Shown here: positions 22,096 to 33,436 of the stretch, in pieces
Position numbering within the stretch: the stretch's first letter is position 1
Layout: each line of letters begins with the position of its first letter
Assembly (NCBI GenBank): GCA_014529385.2
Contig: CM043961.1
Coordinates: 12,212,478-12,276,477, forward strand
Source: Adiantum capillus-veneris
Taxonomy: Eukaryota; Streptophyta; Polypodiopsida; Polypodiales; Pteridaceae
Reading direction: 5' to 3'
DNA length: 64,000 bases
The notes under the pieces: model-generated
Told to the model about the DNA's origin: nothing
Seen by the model: the letters and a program-made list of their open reading frames with translations, nothing else
Database searches by the model: none
Program-made: the position numbers and the translations under genes

Positions 22096-23769
22096 ATCAA
22101 GAAGCTAGAGCATTTAGATTGAAGACACTTTTTGCCCACACCTGACATGTACGTGCAAAGGGAGTAATAGTAGTTGAGGGTATACTTGGCTCTCCTTAAT
22201 TGAGCTTGATTGTTGCCTACAAAGATTCATCCCATCCCAAAAGCATAGCTGCCATCGCTGCTTTAGCTTCCCCTCTTCATACATATGGCACTCCTCCATA
22301 TCTCCACATGTTTATCAATTTTTCAAAATTGTTAGCTATCGATCTGAAAGGGGAAAATTAGGATTAATACCTGCAGTTTATTATTTATATGGGTAAAAAA
22401 TGCACCCTTCAATTTACAACAAACGATCAGCTATGGCCTTCTTCTTTTCTCTCGCCGCTCATTGAGCTTCATGACTACCTCATTTCCCAAGGGTGGTGCT
22501 TCAATATGCTATCAAGAAAATGATTGCACTCTGTCGTGCTAATATCCTTGCTAGCTCCCTCCCGACTTGCAATATCCCTCTATATCCTGCAAGAGTGAGC
22601 TCACCTAAGCACTTGTATAGCTAGTATATGTATCATATTGTTTTAGATTCTCTCTTCCTCGTCAATCAAGAACATCCGTGGGGGAAAGTTTAGATTGCCT
22701 AAAACATCGAGTTGTGGGCAGAGCCGTCTTGAAGATGTGGTAGCATGTTATTATATGGACGTGGTCCAGACCCACCAACTCCACATGCGGCCTCCACCCC
22801 TTGGAACACCTTCTCCTCCATACACTTTGCAACAAGAGATGTGGAGAAAGATGGAATGCCTGGCTCCACTGGCTCACAACCTATGGAATAACTAAAAGAT
22901 CACAAGCTATTCCCTGGATTTTCTGAAGCAATTTCTAGTTTTAGCTTTATTTTTGGCAATGTGAATAAGCTACAACAGGGAAGATGCATGGCAAGGCTCA
23001 CCTTTGTGTGTAGTCTGAAAACACCCTTTGACTACATATTATTGTTGCTTCTCACTGGCTTGCCAAGTCTGTATACAATTGAGAAAGCAATGGCATTGGG
23101 CAATGAATGTTGTCATTCAAAAGATTGGTCCACATTGCATAACTAGTAAATATGCCAAAATCAAAGCAAATGATGGCCTCACAAGTCACGAGAAAATCTA
23201 GCGGTAAACCACATGGATCAATAAAATTTATTGTAAAAAAACTCTAGTGAATGAATGTCAAAGAAGTTAAAGTCGTGCGACGATGATAGCTTTCCCTATC
23301 TAGACAAGGTAGGCTTGCAAGTGTTCATCATGGTCATTTCCCTTCCTTAAGTGCGCTCTTTACTCTCTCCCACTTTTCTCCACTCCATCGTAACTCCCTA
23401 ATTCAATCAATCTCGTCACTCCATAACCCTCTTGCATGGTGAGACACTTGGAGAGAACCCCCACGGCAAACACCATGCCATGCGACAAGTCGTCTCTTGT
23501 ATATCAAGGTTTTTTCGCTCGTGGCTTTGATCCAAGACACGAGTCTCTATACATACAATTAGATGTTTTTGTATTGAAATATGAGAGTGTATGACACAAT
23601 TGCAGGTCCTCCCAATAAACTTGTATATTATTTTGCTTATGATTGAAGAAATGGATATGCAAGCTTTTGGGTCGGAAGGTTCAATGGATAATTAGAAACT
23701 CCCTTATTTATCTATTTACATGGTCTAGAAGTTCTCTTTAGAAGGAAGCAACCTAGCTTTCTATCCTTT
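22096..23769. other. Between the two repeat copies, no gene seen
   Basis: Short frames only. Nothing I can tie to a known family. It may be the rest of the copy 1 element. Confidence 0.35.
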
Positions 23770-24046
23770 GTGGATGGAGCTCTTCCATGGGTGAAAGCCA
23801 AGGACCCTACCACTAAGAGACAAGGGCATGGATTTCAAGATAGGAAACATTGCAAAGTTCTCAATCCTCAATGGTAGGTGTGGCATCTGGTTTAGGTAGA
23901 CCCAAATAAACACTACTAGGCCTTATAGAAGGTACCAATGCTCACTATCCGATGTTTTTGGAGTCACCAATGGGATCAATATATGCATCAGTATTACCGA
24001 CTGTGATACTGATGTTCATACCTATACTAACCTAGAAGACAAAAAA

Positions 24047-24190
24047 ATTAGAAACATGTCGTGAGCTCATTTTGAGCTCTTGGAAACAAGAGAGAAAAAT
24101 TTAGAAACATGTCGCGAGCTCATTTTGAGCTCTTGGCAGTAAGAGAAAAAAAAATAGAAACATGTCACAAACTCATTTTGAGCTCTTAAT
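24047..24190 (+). repeat. Three tandem units with a GAGCTC inverted repeat
   Basis: AGAAACATGTCG-GAGCTCATTTTGAGCTC-TTGG occurs three times at about 53-base spacing, but only once in copy 1. GAGCTCA and TGAGCTC form a hairpin-capable inverted repeat with a three-base loop. The units differ at the base pair that makes CGCGAG, CGTGAG or CACAAA. Confidence 0.85.
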
Positions 24191-24245
24191 GCAAGACAAA
24201 ACCTGCACATCTATTGTGGAAGTAACCCTACCCATCCTCCCACAA

Positions 24246-24247
24246 CC

Positions 24248-24264
<17 letters not shown>
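24246..24264 (+). repeat. Poly-C tract
   Basis: About 19 C residues followed by (AC)n. Confidence 0.85.
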
Positions 24265-24278
<14 letters not shown>

Positions 24279-24284
24279 ACACAC

Positions 24285-24969
24285 CCCGGGGGATTCACCA
24301 TGCAAAACTTACCGGACCACGTAAGTGTAGGGGAGGGGGTTTCTTTACAAGTTACACAAGCGTATAAGTTAGGGGAAGGCCCCAAATAATTTATCTTCCA
24401 AGCTAAAAAAATAAGGGAGGGGGATATCATATTTACAAGAAGGAGGGGGGGGGGGGGGGGGGGGGGCTGACGCGTGCTGATTACTTGAAACGATTGGTCA
24501 CGAGTGTGCACTAGAATTTGGATTAATTTTGGGGAAGTTTTTTATTAGGTCACACATCAAATTTTGTATCAAGCTGATCATAGATAAGGGCTAATTTTGA
24601 GCAAATCAAGGGTTGATTTACACCAGCTTTGGATGGATCAAAATTGGACGAGTAGCCAAAGTGAAGGCTGATTGGGCACATAGTTTGAAAGTCAAACTAA
24701 GAGACATTGATGATACATCTAGTTATCAAAAGAAGTGGTTCCGTAGTGCATTGCCAGTCACTATGCTACACACTCTTTGACTAGTTTTACTTAGTTAGAT
24801 CATGAGAACTAAATTTTATATGTAAGATAGGGGTATGATAGTTTTCTTCGTTGATTGTTGTATAAGCGTAGAAAAGGGGGGTCATATTCCCTAATGTGGG
24901 TTGGATATAGGGGTTTTATCAAAGTTGTCCGCAGGTGGCGTCACGCTTTGTACATAGAGTGAATCCCCC

Positions 24970-24972
<3 letters not shown>
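24285..24972. mobile_element. 688-bp insertion with 14-bp terminal inverted repeats in a CA microsatellite
   Basis: Starts CCCGGGGGATTCAC and ends GTGAATCCCCCGGG, exact complements. CA repeats lie on both outer sides, so the original microsatellite was probably continuous and the target duplication cannot be resolved. The inside has a poly-G tract at 24446-24466 and no long frame. It fits a small non-autonomous DNA transposon. Confidence 0.6.
24446..24466 (+). repeat. Poly-G tract
   Basis: About 20 consecutive G residues inside the 688-bp insertion. Confidence 0.85.
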
Positions 24973-25007
<35 letters not shown>

Positions 25008-25018
25008 TACACGTGTAC

Positions 25019-25134
25019 ACACATTGTGTAAATTTGCACACATACACACAAATAAAAAAGTTAAAAAATAATATATACATACATTGTGTAAATTTGCACA
25101 CATACACACAAATAAAAAAGTTAAAAAATAATTA
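25019..25134 (+). repeat. 60-bp tandem duplication
   Basis: The unit ACATTGTGTAAATTTGCACA through AAAAAATAAT occurs twice, 60 bases apart. Confidence 0.92.
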
Positions 25135-25739
25135 TTTTTTTCTAACTTTGGCTTTAATTTTGTAAATTAGGAGTGAATTCATAGAGTTCTTTTTATATTT
25201 AGTTTATTGTTTCAAGTTGTTTAAGATTAATTTTTTGTAAATTAATAGCAGCTTTGCGTGTTGTATAGAGTTATATTTTTAAACAAATTTGCTTCAGATT
25301 AATTTTCACAAATTAAGTTAATCTATACTACATTTTGTAAATTAAATAAGTTTAGGGTTTAATATTTTATGTCTCCTATAAGGTTTGGATTTAACCAAAT
25401 TTAAGATTAGTTTTAGAGTTAATTTATCTGATCCATGCACTAAGATACTTCATATGTAAATATTGTGCATTTTGCGTGTTGAAAACTGCCTACTTTTAAT
25501 CCTAGTAGGACACTTTGCAACTCCTTTGCAACTTTCAAGCTGTGTTTGGAGGCGATGCACCCAAACAAAGAATACAACACATATGTTTGAATCGCCTTCA
25601 AACTCAAAGGGTGATGGAGACGATCAACGCCCCTTAATCAGGAGATGTTGAGCCAAAGATTAATGATATGTTTGCCACAATTATGGACTTAGATAGTCTT
25701 GCCTATGATAATATGAAGCATGAGGTCGAGACTTACGCA

Positions 25740-26110
25740 GAACAATTGGCGTAGACTCAAGATTGGGATAAATAGCTCTCTCCAGAGCATAAAACACATA
25801 ACCATATGCGTAAGTAGTAAGCAAATATAGTGCTACAAATGGATCCCACAAGAAAATTGCAAGATCTAATAACAAGGTATAAATTGTACGTGTAACTTGT
25901 AGCCACTATGAGCATATGCAAATCTCACTCCTTTGAGAGTGGGTACAAAGAAAACCAATCCATGTTCAAAACTAACAAATGGGTGGTGCTTCCCTCAAGT
26001 AGAAGAAGAGCTCCTTATTCTTTTTTATATATAAAGAATAAGGAAATGGGTGTACGCATAGTGGGCAGGCGGTCTGCCCTGGATAGAGGTGTAATGCCTT
26101 TACCCCAACA
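25740..26110 (-). repeat. LTR end plus leader fragment of a copia-type element
   Basis: 26000-26110 matches the last half of the LTR at 31004-31226, including the CTCCTTATTC...GAATAAGGA inverted pair and the terminal TTTACC(C/T)CAACA. 25740-25970 matches 29480-29720, the leader of the same family. The piece is therefore a shortened LTR-leader fragment. Confidence 0.6.
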
Positions 26111-26379
26111 CTTGTTTTCTCTAGCACCAACTATATCAAACGCATAAGAGTCTCCAAGCTTCACTATGCTTTGAGTCTCGCATAAGTAGAGAATCAATCT
26201 CTATGCGACGATGTGATGTGAACCCTTTCACTAGAATTAATGACCCAATTCTATGCAAAAGTGGCATCCTATGCAACAAGACAGTCCATGCTAAGATCTA
26301 ACTCTGAATATCAAAATATCTGAAACATTGGTCTTGGGAGACTCAACTTATTGTCCTTCTCAAGCTTAGCTTCATCCTT

Positions 26380-27150
26380 TGTGTCGTTGTCAGACTTATT
26401 CTTGTCTTTTTGTCATGATCTACACATGTCTGTTTTTAAGGCAATAATAGCACTCTACATTGCGCATGGAGCCATGAGATTTGCTACGTGAATTCTTATA
26501 ATCCTTAGACTTGGCACGATCATACGCGTGACCTCATTGCTTCTGTGACCTAGCAGCATATGGATCACCACACTTGGTAGGCTCAATGATTTCTTGCAAA
26601 TCTCTTCAGTGAGCAGACTATTGACTGCATCATTGTAGACCAATTTTTCCTTAGGTACAAAGTTATGGCTGTGAAAAAAATATCCGATGAGGAAAGTAAA
26701 GAGCATAACAAAAATATAGAGTGCACATTTTTGTTTCATACGAAACTCAAATAGCTTCTTCATTAAGTAAACCTTATTACTTGCACTCTTGCTCTCATAC
26801 GTACTGCCCAATTTGTCCCATAAGCCTTTAGAATTAGCTTCAAAGTACTAAAATACATTGATTGTGCAAGATGAATAGTGGATCTAGCTTTGACATCGAG
26901 CACTTTCCACTAGGCATCCATGTAGCCATCTCCCTCTTGGTGCTCAAACAGTGGGATAAGCGACCTTTTTGTATCAAAACATCCTAAATCTTCTCTTTCC
27001 ATTTGGAAATATCGGTGCCATTAAACTTCCTAAGGCTATAAATATCTTTCTCAAAAGAAGATGCAATAAGTGCAAGGGATAAACCTACGGTAAGAAGACC
27101 AAGAAGTATGGTTAGAATCTTGATGAAATTTTGTTAGAGTCTCCCCTATG
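26380..27150 (-). pseudogene. copia-type gag fragment
   Basis: Minus-strand reading joins LRKFNGTDISKWKEKI, GLWDKLGSTYESKSASNKVY and LMKKLFEFRMK, all standard copia gag blocks. Near 26440 a damaged zinc knuckle reads CYYCLKNRHV. The frame then shifts. No protease or polymerase follows before the LTR fragment at 26110, so pol is deleted. Confidence 0.82.
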
Positions 27151-29470
27151 ATAGAAGCAAAATCTCCATTGAAAATGACACAAAATGATCTCAAAATCAA
27201 ATAGTGATGAATAGGGTACGAATAAAGAGTACGACTGATTAGCTATGTACATAAGTTGATTATTAAATTGACCCAAAGACTACCAAGACAATATCAAAAG
27301 CACTTAGTCCTCTCTATACATAATATATGGTGAGGCCTCAAAAAAGGGGTGCTCCAACAAACCTATATCACCAAAAGGCTCTCAACATTTGAGAATCCCT
27401 CAAGTCAATAAAACCTCACCACCACGACCATCCAAAGGCTCAATAGATTAGATAATGGTTAAGCTCATCAATGATTGCCTTCCCACCAAGTTTGAGAAAT
27501 GGTCAAAACTATCGTAAGTGCCAAAGAATGGCTCCACAAAAGTGCACTATGGAAATAACCGCAACACAATGTACATCAATGAATAAAACTAGTAATGAGA
27601 GCAAGAAATTGAGTGCAAATAGGCAAGGGAAAATGCAAGTAGTAATGTCCAAGAGAGCTCATAGTGTATAAAAGTACATGCTATATGCATAAACAATACG
27701 CATAATCCCACCTGAGAACATAAACTAATACAAAACCCTACAAAAGTGGATGTGGAAACATATACCTATTTCCAACAGTACTTGTAAGCCAATAACTTGA
27801 AGCCGCAATCGTAACAAACTAGAGACTCAATCTCTTATAGATAATCACAAATGGCATGCATACGGCCAAAGAAAGCATACGGCCAATCAAAGAATCTTTA
27901 AAAAGTGCAGAGACTCCACTAGATGCATATGACATTGCAAAGATTTCTAAACAAAGCAAAAACGGTGTTCCCAACCTGTAAGCCTATTGTTGATGTCAAA
28001 TCCAGGTTTGATCCTTTAAAAAAACCACATATCATGCATGTCAAAGAGAACTAACTCTATCTATGTGTCAATGCCAAAAACTCCTCTTCAATTGGGTTTG
28101 AATCCTCTAGATAGGACTCGCCCTATGAGTGTGTCCGAGATCTACATGCTCTCTTCAAGCTCTAGAAATGCTCTCACGATGTACACAAACAAGGCCGAAC
28201 ATAAGAGTCCCTGTTGTGTCTGCACTCAATGCACACCTCAACATACCCCAAAGAGAATATGCACAACAAGGGAGGGAAGGCCAAAGGAATGCTCCCATTT
28301 TTGCTTTGCATTGTCTCCAACTCTCTTTTGCTCTGCCTTGCAAATTTTAGAGCTACCGAGTATTTTTTCCTCTTGTGTAGTTGCTTTGCATTGTCTCCAA
28401 CTCTCTTTTGCTCTGCCTTGCAAATTCTCTCTGGTTGATTGTGCAATAGACTCCTTTTTTGCTACTATGCAAGGCTTTATACACTACCAACATTAAAATT
28501 TTAACAATTCTCTATGTTTCCTTTACTTGCACTAAAAAATCCAACGTTAAAATCAGATGTCATCTAACAAAATATGTGTTGCTTTGCCTTGATGTGCTCA
28601 CCTTATGTTTATTTTAACACAATCTCCAAAGCTACCAAAAGCTCAAAGAATCTCACAATGAATCTATTTTCCACTCCCTAAGATTGAGCTTTGTGTCGAG
28701 ACATCGATGCCACAAGCTATGATACAGGTTAAAAGTTTACGGATGCATGCGTGCGAGAAGAGAGTGCAAAGAGGAGACAAAGTGGATGTTTAGTGTCTAC
28801 AGAGCGAGATTAATCCTTCCTCACTCCTTATTTTCTATATTGATCAATAGAATAAGTTTAGCTCAGTGTGTCTGCCTGAGGGAAAGCCTCATTGTCTATA
28901 TGGTTGATTGGGTGGCAAAGCCAACAAAGATCTTACTACCCCAGAAAATCTACCTACGAGCGTCAATATAAGCATCGGTAAATAAGATTCTTGTAGCTTC
29001 ACTCTTAGCATTGCTATCAATGTCAATAATATCAACTATGACAGTGATGCTATTATCAATTGTGTTTCAATTGACTACTAGCATCTATAATTTTCTCACC
29101 AGGCTGTGTTAAAACAAAACCAATGGCAAAATTGGATGCATTACATGCACATGAAAAACAAGGGAGGGTTTGTCTGACATAGTGTTGAGTGATGGTCAAG
29201 AGCGTCTTGTCCCAGTTTGCCAAAGAAGAACGTTCAACAAAATCTCCTTAATCAACATTAGAGTTTCTTTTTTTGGACAATTGAAAGAGTTCAACTCATC
29301 AAATGTACTCATGACAAGAAGCTTGGCATTTCTATAATGTTGTTGCATTTAGCGAGCCCTCATGGTGGGTGTTTTTATCACTAAGCCATTCCAAGGGCAA
29401 CAAAGTGGGAGATCACTCGACCACTACACAATTATGAAAACCATGATCAGTCGCATCAAAATCGATGCTC
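27151..29470. other. Degenerate transposon-like sequence, no gene assigned
   Basis: No convincing protein. A 44-bp phrase (TGCTTTGCATTGTCTCC...TGCAAATT) is repeated at about 28310 and 28381. Near 28705-28722 the minus strand reads TGTATCATAGCTTGTGG, which resembles a decayed initiator-Met primer site. Confidence 0.4.
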
Positions 29471-31003
29471 GCATATGCACAAAATAGCTCCACAATCTGC
29501 TATATCTACAGGCATACAATCTGGGACAAATAGCTCAACCGAGCATAAAGTGCATAACCATATACACAAGTAGTGAGCAAACTAGCTCAAAACACATCCA
29601 CAAGAATCATTGCCTGTAAAAAAATCTGCAAAAACCTGTGAAACCTATCACTAGCAAAGTCTGTACCCACACAAGCATTTGAAACTCTCACTCATGTGAG
29701 AGTGTGCACAAGGCTAAAAAACCATCAAAATGGGATTCAAACACTTGACCGCTAAACCATCAAAGAGCGAAATTGCAGATATGCATAAAACATGGTGAGA
29801 ATCTGGGAAAAATGCGATAGGGTTTCCACTATAAACTGAGTAAAATTCAAAAAATATAAGCCATAAACCGCGTGAAAAACGGACATTCAGTGTCTCAGTA
29901 GAAAAATCCACAATTTGGTAAACATCAACTATCAAAAGCCTAGAAAACTGACTCACTCCTGAACGTGTGGCTCTATGGACTTGTACCAGCCCAAAAACGA
30001 TGTAAACAAGTGAACTTGATACATGTAAGATATACCTAGCTCAAGTTGTATCTGCAAATGCATACATAGCACAAATTGCACAAAATCGTGCTATAAATAC
30101 TCTCTGGAATGTCCCACATAGTCATACAACGCGTACAAATCCACGTTCGGGGATGTGTAACAATCAGAAAGTCACACCCCAAAGCATCACTTGTATAGAC
30201 AAAAACAAGGTGAATTACCTCTCAAATAGCACCACAGTGTGCCATACATAGCCATAGATGAAAACCGCATAATGCTCTGCAATGTAGGAATAAAACTGCC
30301 AAGCTTCGATATGTCGAGGTTGCTGTAGGCTACTGCAAAAAAATCAACGCTCAAAATTTTAGAATTTTGATACAACCAACGCGTCTGGAACATGCCAAAA
30401 CCGTAGGATAGACTCCTATATCAATATATCCGAGTTCGGGTACGAGAGATATGCCAAAAATGGATAGACTTGTGGATCACATATATTCGAGTCCATGTGT
30501 GAGAGATATGCCCAAAAACGTAGCACAAACTTACTGATGTTGTGCCTGCTATAATTTTGATTAGAATTTCAAAAAATGACATCACCATCGCGTTCAAAAT
30601 GTGCCAAAACCCTAACATAGACTCCTAGATCATATCTATCCAACTCCATATGACGAGTAATGCAAAAAACACTCTTTCGAGAGTCAAAAATAGCAAAAAC
30701 AAATTGCAGCACTTCCTGCTCCTGCTTCTTTGCAAGATTCAGCAATGGATTATTATACAAGCTCTATACAAACTGAATATACATTTCTAAGCTCAAATTT
30801 GCAATATGGGCTTCTCTTGCACTGCAATCTATGTGCACACAATGCCGACGTAGACCGCTCGCGAACCTGTGATGTGTACACGTTGCCAAGCTACTCCCTT
30901 CTTCCTTCTCTTGAATCTACTATAGTTAGTACGCTTGTCATTGTGAAGCCATCGACTCCATCGTCACACTACACCCACGTGAAACCGAAGCTCTGATTCC
31001 ACT
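29471..31003 (-). repeat. Leader region of a minus-strand LTR element, with primer-binding site
   Basis: On the minus strand the LTR at 31004-31226 is followed, after a two-base AG spacer, by TGGAATCAGAGCTT (31001-30988), one base from the plant initiator-Met consensus. The leader downstream contains four weakly similar AGTAGACTCCTAT-like phrases with ATATCCGAGTTC (30360-30640). No gag is attached. Confidence 0.6.
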
Positions 31004-31226
31004 TGTGAGAGCACTAGGTGCGGAAGCAATGCATAGTGCGTGCGGAGTGCGAGGGAGGAGAACAGTAGAAGACATGTTGTGTGAGTAGAGCAACCTCCAA
31101 GAATGTGGTAAGGACCTCCTTATTCTTTGCGTATATGAAGAATAAGGAATGTGTACGTACACATAATGGGCGACCGAATATCGGACGTCCGGCCTCGAGC
31201 AAAGGTGCAATGCCTTTACCTCAACA
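31004..31226 (-). repeat. LTR (5') of a copia-type element
   Basis: 223 bp. On the minus strand it runs TGTTGAGGTAAAGGC to GCTCTCACA, with TG...CA ends and a primer-binding site next to it. It contains the inverted pair CCTTATTCTT and AAGAATAAGG. Confidence 0.72.
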
Positions 31227-31606
31227 ATATGGGGGTGTATTTGGAGGAGCCAAGGGCCAAAATATAGTGTATGCAAGCATATACTAAAGCTAGTCAAAAG
31301 TGGCTAGTCCCACGTTCAATGTATCTAGCCATAGTGTGCAAGAGATGTCTCCCATGAGGAGGTGTGATCAAGGCACAAATCCTAACAAGACTCCCCTTTT
31401 GTGTCTGAGAACACCAAAGTAGAATTTCCTTCTAGTGGGGTCTAATATCCTCCTCGGAGAATTGTCGACCAGGTTAAGGACGGCAAAGTTTCCTCCCCTT
31501 GAGAATAGTGTTCAATAAGGTGGTAGGACAAAACAAAGTCAAATTTGGTGAACAAATACGAAAGTCAAGTGTTGTGTTTGGAGAACATCTTTAGTGCCAA
31601 ATGCTG

Positions 31607-31987
31607 CTAGTTTATTTGTGTAGAAGGAGGGTTGGTCTCCCCACTTTTGCTTGATTTCTTTTTGTTGTCAAATTTGTCGTTGTAGTCAAATGTATCTTTT
31701 TGGTCTTTATGATCTTCATTTTTGTAGTCACCTCCTGCCCTTGAATTGGAGCTATCCAAGCGAGTTGTTTGTGTTGATGACTTTGGTGTAGACATGGCAT
31801 ACATACCATAGATTGTGCTAGTGGTGAATTCCAACAAGAGAGGTCTTACCATATTTTCAATGGCAGTGTCTAACTCTTTTACAAATGGCATATGCATTGT
31901 GCCCATTGTGCACTTAGAATGGCACTCCAAAAGTTTTAAAAAGGATTTTTGTGAAGTCACTCTCCACTCTATGGGGCTCCTCTTCAT
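31607..31987 (-). pseudogene. Hydrophilic gag-like frame
   Basis: 126 codons on the minus strand. The N-terminal part is mixed; the C-terminal half is charged (KNEDHKDQKDTFDYNDKF, KKKSSKSGE). Its position just upstream of the polypurine tract suits the end of gag. The related element at 46327-47040 has a clear zinc-knuckle gag in the same place. I have no direct domain match here. Confidence 0.35.
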
Positions 31988-32097
31988 GAATACTTCTGAA
32001 ATAGTCCTTTTGGGTTCACAAATTCCTCAGGAAGCACACACAAAGAAACATTGATAAGGATATACAAACTGTGAGCTTGAATAAAAGCTTGTGAGGC

Positions 32098-32370
32098 TTG
32101 TTTTACATGTTTGTGGGAATGCTTGCTTGTCAGGGTCGAGCCTCTTCCTGTTTTTTGTGTGTGGGAAAGATCTCTTTGCTCGGCCGAGTGAAGAGGCGTG
32201 AAGCTGCCCTTAGTAGGAGTTATTCTTACGCGACTGCAGCTATGGGAATGTCTCCTATTTCGGCCGATCAGAGCCATCGGACAGAGGTCTTGGATGTCGC
32301 CCAGTCAGATGACCGTAGTGCGGTAGTGGACGACCAGATGGAGGATGCTCTCAAGCAGGTCGGTGTCTAG
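32098..32370 (+). other. GC-richer 90-codon frame of unknown nature
   Basis: Plus-strand frame reading MGMSPISADQSHRTEVLD then DDRSAVVDDQMEDALKQVG. Base composition is more GC-rich than its surroundings. It lies inside the non-autonomous LTR element on the opposite strand, so it may be a captured fragment. Confidence 0.3.
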
Positions 32371-33436
32371 ACTTGGACGCCAAAAGCTCCTATAGGAGCC
32401 AATTGATAAGGCGAAAAATCCGAATGCGACTAGAGGGTGTGTGGTCGACAAGTTTCGGACCCGATCAATTTATGGAGTCCAATATATGGAGCGCCAAGTC
32501 CGCCTACTATTGACCACCAATAAAAGAAGTAGATCAACCCCATGACCTCACCATTCCAAGATTAGTCCATACGCCATAAGCCAACCCGCCTTCTTTGTTT
32601 CCTTCTGAGGGAGCCGTTGACTATAAAATATATGTTGACTGTAGCAGCTTTGGCCGAGAGTGGCAACCTCAAATGAGCTCCAAATGGGGCACACATGGGC
32701 TTGTTAGAAAGTCCTTGAAAATAGATTTTTCCACACACAATAAATGGCTGACAATGGCAAGATGAGCACTTGATTTTGAGTGACACAAAATGGGTGAAAT
32801 CAATCCATTATTTCATGCAAATCTAGATGCAATGTAAGAGAAAGTTAATTAGCAATCATCATAAGCATGAGAGTGAAGGTTAGATGATCTAGCACAGAGT
32901 AGCATGCACCTACACACATACAAAACCAAGATCCAAATGAACTAGGAGATACTAGCCCTTATGAGGCTCTAATACCACTTGTTGAGTAAGTGTTTATGGT
33001 GGGTGGGTTTATGTGTGTGTGTAGCATTCATGGTGTGCGCATAACGTAGGTGATTAGCACTAATAACACACACCACAAGCAATGGAGAACGAGCAATTGA
33101 GCATACACAATAGAGAGATGCAAAGTAGAATACTTGAATTGATTAATTCCAACCAATTGTGAGTACAATTGGGGCTCTTTTATAGAGCAGATCAAAGTGC
33201 ATCTTGGTGACATCATTGATGATGTGTTGGGCAACCTCTAAAGGTGTAAATCAGCTAGGTAGATCGTGGATGCTCATATGGGGGTGTATTTGGAGGAGCC
33301 AAGGGTCAAAAGGTAGTGTATACAAGCATATACTAAAGCTAGTCAAAAGTGGCTAGTCACAATTTCAATGTATCTAATCATAGTATGCAAGAGATGTCTC
33401 CCATGAGGAGGTGTGATCAAGGCACAAATCCTAACA

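Larger units (their letters stand above)
23770..25735 (+). repeat. Unrecognised repeat family, copy 2, interrupted
   Basis: Matches copy 1 in order: PWVKAKDPTTKRQGHGF near 23790, FGVTNGINICISITDCD near 23955-24005, the GAGCTCATTTTGAGCTC unit, a C run, CA repeats, the AT-rich stretch (25140-25440), then the SPSNSKGDG segment and the end near 25730. The order is interrupted by a 688-bp insertion at 24285-24972. Divergence from copy 1 is substantial, with many indels. Confidence 0.7.
31227..33436 (-). mobile_element. Small LTR element lacking pol, nested
   Basis: 161 bp at 31227-31387 repeats at 33276-33436, the outer part of a 457-bp 5' LTR (32980-33436; TGTTAGGATTTG to CTCAACA on the minus strand). 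PBS TGGTATTAGAGCC lies at 32977-32965 and polypurine tract AAAAGGGGAG at 31391-31400. The left LTR is cut off where it abuts the 31004-31226 LTR. The internal 1.6 kb has only a lysine/aspartate-rich frame (31607-31987) and no polymerase. The right end interrupts an older copia protease frame at 33437. Confidence 0.72.
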
